From NCBI GenBank assembly GCA_920105625.2, contig OV050033.1:96288280-96352279 (forward strand): a stretch of DNA of 64,000 nucleotides, written 5' to 3'. The first letter of the stretch is position 1; each line of letters starts with the position of its first letter. A model generated the notes under the pieces. It had not been told where the DNA came from and made no database searches. It saw nothing but the letters and a program-made list of their open reading frames with translations. Source of the DNA: Clusia tigrina (Eukaryota > Arthropoda > Insecta > Diptera > Clusiidae). The position numbers were made by a program, and so were the translations under genes. Shown piece by piece: positions 61,720 through 64,000 of the stretch.

Positions 61720-64000
61720 CCTACACCTATCAAAGTTTGCAACATACAAATGCTTGTAACTTTTTACTGGAGCGTCATAAAACCTTGAAATTTTGTGGCA
61801 ATAAAGTACTCGAGCCTCTTGTCAATTTAAGCTATCGTTCAAAGCTATGCTTCCCTTGAGCCCCAAATCATACTCTGATAAAACTTCAAATGGCCCTAAC
61901 TTCTATACGGTACGTCCTACACCTATCAAAGTTTGCAACATACAAATGCTTGTAACTTTTTACTGGAGCGTCATAAAACCTTGAAATTTTGTAGCAATAA
62001 AGTACTCGAGCCTCTTGTCAATTTAAGCTATCGTTCAAAGCTATGCTACCCTTGAGTCCCAAATCAAACACTGATAAAACTTCAAATGGCCCTAACTTCT
62101 ATACGATACGTCCTACACCTATCAAAGTTTGCAACATACAAATGCTTGTAAATTTTTACTGGAGCGTCATAAAACCTTGAAATTTTGTAACAATAAAGTA
62201 CTCGAGCCTCTTGTCATTTTAAGCTATCGCTCAAAGCTAAGCTACCCTTGAGTCCCAAATCAAACACTATACGATACGTCCTACACCTAACTTCTATACG
62301 ATACGTCCTACACCTATCAAAGTTTGCAACATACAAATGCTTGTAACTTTTTACTGGAGCGTCATAAAACCTTGAAATTTTGTAGCAATAAAGTACTCGA
62401 GCCTCTTGTCAATTTAAGCTATCGTTCAAAGCTATGCTACCCTTGAGTCCCAAATCATACTCTGATAAAACTTCAAATGGCCCTAACTTCTATACGGTAC
62501 GTCCTAGACCTATCAAAGTTTGCAACATACAAATGCTTGTAACTTTTTACTGGAGCGTCATAAAACCTTGAAATTTTGTAGCAATAAAGTACTCGAGCCT
62601 CTTGTCAATTTAAGCTATCGTTCAAAGCTATGCTACTCTTGAGTCCCAAATCAAACACTGATAAAACTTCAAATGGCCCTAACTTCTATACGGTACGTCT
62701 TACACCTATCAAAGTTTGCAACATACAAATGCTTGTAACTTTTTAATGGAGCGTCATAAAATCTTGAAATTTTGTAACAATAAAGTACTCGAGCCTCTTG
62801 TCAATTTAAGCTATCGCTCAAAGCTATGCAACCCTTGAGTCCCAAATCAAACACTGATAAAACTTCATATGGCCCTAACTTCTATACGGTACGTCCTACA
62901 CCTATAAAAGTTTGCAACATACAAATGCTTGTCACTTTTTACTGGAGCGCCATAAAGCCTTGAAATTTTGTAACAATAAAGTTCGCGAGCCTCTTGTCAA
63001 TTTAAGCTATCGCTCAAAACTATCCTACCCTTGAGTCCCAAATCAAACACTGATAAAATTTCAAATGGCCCTAACTTCTAAACGGTACATCCTAAACCTA
63101 CCAAAGTTTGCAACATACAAATGCTTGAAACTTTTTATTGGAGCGTCATAAAACCTTGAAATTTTGTAACAATAAAGTACTCGAGCCTCTTGTCAATTTA
63201 AGCTATCGCTCAAAGCTATCCTACCCTTGAGTCCCAAATCAAACACTGATGAAACTTCAATTGGCCCTATCTTCTATACGGTACGTCCTACACCTATCAA
63301 AGTTTGCAACATACAAATGCTTGAAACTTTTTACTGGAGCGTCATAAAACCTTGAAATTTTGTAACAATAAAGTACTCGAGCCTCTTGTCAATTTAAGCT
63401 ATCGCTCAAAGCTATGCTACCCTTAAGTCTCAAATCAAACACTTATAAAATTTCAAATGGCCCTAACTTCTATACGGTACGTCCTACACCTATCAAAGTT
63501 TGCAACATACAAATGCTTGTAACTTTTTACTGGAGCGTCATAAAACCTTGAAATTTTGTAACAATAAAGTACTCGAGCCTCTTGTCAATTTAAGCTATCG
63601 TTCAAAGCTATGCTACCCTTGAGTCCCAAATCAAACACTGATAAAACTTCAAATGGCCCTAACTTCTATACGATACGTCCTACACCTATCAAAGTTTGCA
63701 ACATACAAATGCTTGTAACTTTTTACTGGAGCGTCATAAAACCTTGAAATTTTGTAACAATAAAGTACTCGAGCCTCTTGTCAATTTAAGCTATCGCTCA
63801 AACCTATCCTACCCTTGAGTCCCAAATCATACTCTGATAAAACTTCAAATGGCCCTAACTTCTATACGGTACGTCCTATACCTATCAAAGTTTGCAACAT
63901 ACAAATGCTTGTAAGTTTTTACTGGAACGTCATAAAACCTTGAAATTTTGTAACAATAAAGTACTCGAGCCTCTTGTCAATTTCAGCTATCGCTCAAAGG
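61720..64000. repeat. 3,723-bp duplication, copy 2 (partial, cut by window end)
   Basis: Matches 57997-60277 to the last base of the window. Two substitutions were seen by eye: T at 63059 against C at 59336, and C at 63101 against T at 59378. The junction before it (AACTTATAAACGG with GTACGCCC near 61702-61720) matches the monomer near 57195-57220, as expected if that was where the copies were joined. The rest of copy 2 should lie beyond 64000. Confidence 0.9.
62269..62286. other. Templated 18-bp replacement, copy d
   Basis: Exact counterpart of 58546-58563, shifted by 3,723 bp, inside copy 2 of the large duplication. With copies a to c this gives four carriers of one original rearrangement. 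Confidence 0.85.

Larger units (their letters stand above)
1..64000. repeat. Satellite DNA array, 196-bp monomer, about 327 copies
   Basis: The landmark AAATGGCCCT recurs at 1, 197, 393, 589 and so on, every 196 bp to the window end, with small indels shifting the phase. All copies run head to tail in one direction; I saw no inverted monomer, transposon insertion, gene or unique spacer. Both ends are inside the array, so its full length is unknown. Monomers mostly differ by a few to about 15 substitutions, and variants are arranged in higher-order repeats. Long, gene-free, hierarchical tandem arrays like this are typical of eukaryotic centromeric or heterochromatic satellites; that role is inferred here, not shown. 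The family is not one I recognise. Confidence 0.98.

Noticed and set aside
1..64000. CRISPR array
   Set aside because: The repeat unit is 196 bp with no unique spacers, and variation is spread through the unit. No cas-like coding sequence is present.
1..64000. CENP-B box
   Set aside because: No match to the TTCG....A..CGGG core in the consensus or in the diagnostic variants. The nearest stretch, CTTCTATACGGTACG, lacks the required bases.
1..64000. Telomeric, rDNA, 5S or tRNA-derived repeat
   Set aside because: No short telomere-type motif is tandemly repeated, and the monomer does not show tRNA A/B boxes or recognisable rRNA segments in sensible order.

Overview
The whole 64 kb window is one uninterrupted head-to-tail array of a eukaryotic satellite DNA. 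The monomer is 196 bp, about 37% G+C in its consensus, and repeats about 327 times. Every monomer I followed is in the same orientation. I found no protein-coding gene, rRNA, tRNA, transposable element, telomere repeat or unique sequence, and both window ends lie inside the array. The organism is a eukaryote, because arrays of this size and hierarchy are known from centromeric and heterochromatic DNA there. I do not recognise the satellite family and cannot name the taxon.

Layout. (1) 1-20372: a 12-monomer higher-order repeat (HOR, 2,352 bp), types B C D D' E F G H I J K L. Full 12-mers lie at 197, 6272, 11759 and 18021, with 5-, 14-, 16-, 11- and 9-monomer derivatives between them. The rearranged units contain hybrid monomers, as expected from unequal exchange. 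(2) 20373-32465: a mosaic of duplicated segments with spacings of 1,167, 3,128 and 4,099 bp and private indels. (3) 32466-40281: a nearly perfect 3,920-bp (20-monomer) tandem duplication. (4) 40282-52865: a five-monomer cassette present four times, plus a 9-monomer tandem duplication and a 7,248-bp-spaced repeat. (5) 52866-56784: a 10-monomer tandem duplication. (6) 56785-64000: divergent monomers, a microhomology-type sequence replacement, and a 19-monomer (3,723-bp) duplication whose second copy runs off the window end.

Nothing here works together as genes. The content is structural: a candidate centromeric or pericentromeric array that preserves a record of repeated local duplication, deletion and homogenisation. 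The most informative signals are the different HOR lengths side by side, the hybrid monomers that bracket crossovers, the transitions at all five consensus CpG sites, and short inverted and direct motifs inside the monomer. Breakpoints were placed by eye from diagnostic variants and are exact only where two flanking differences bracket them.
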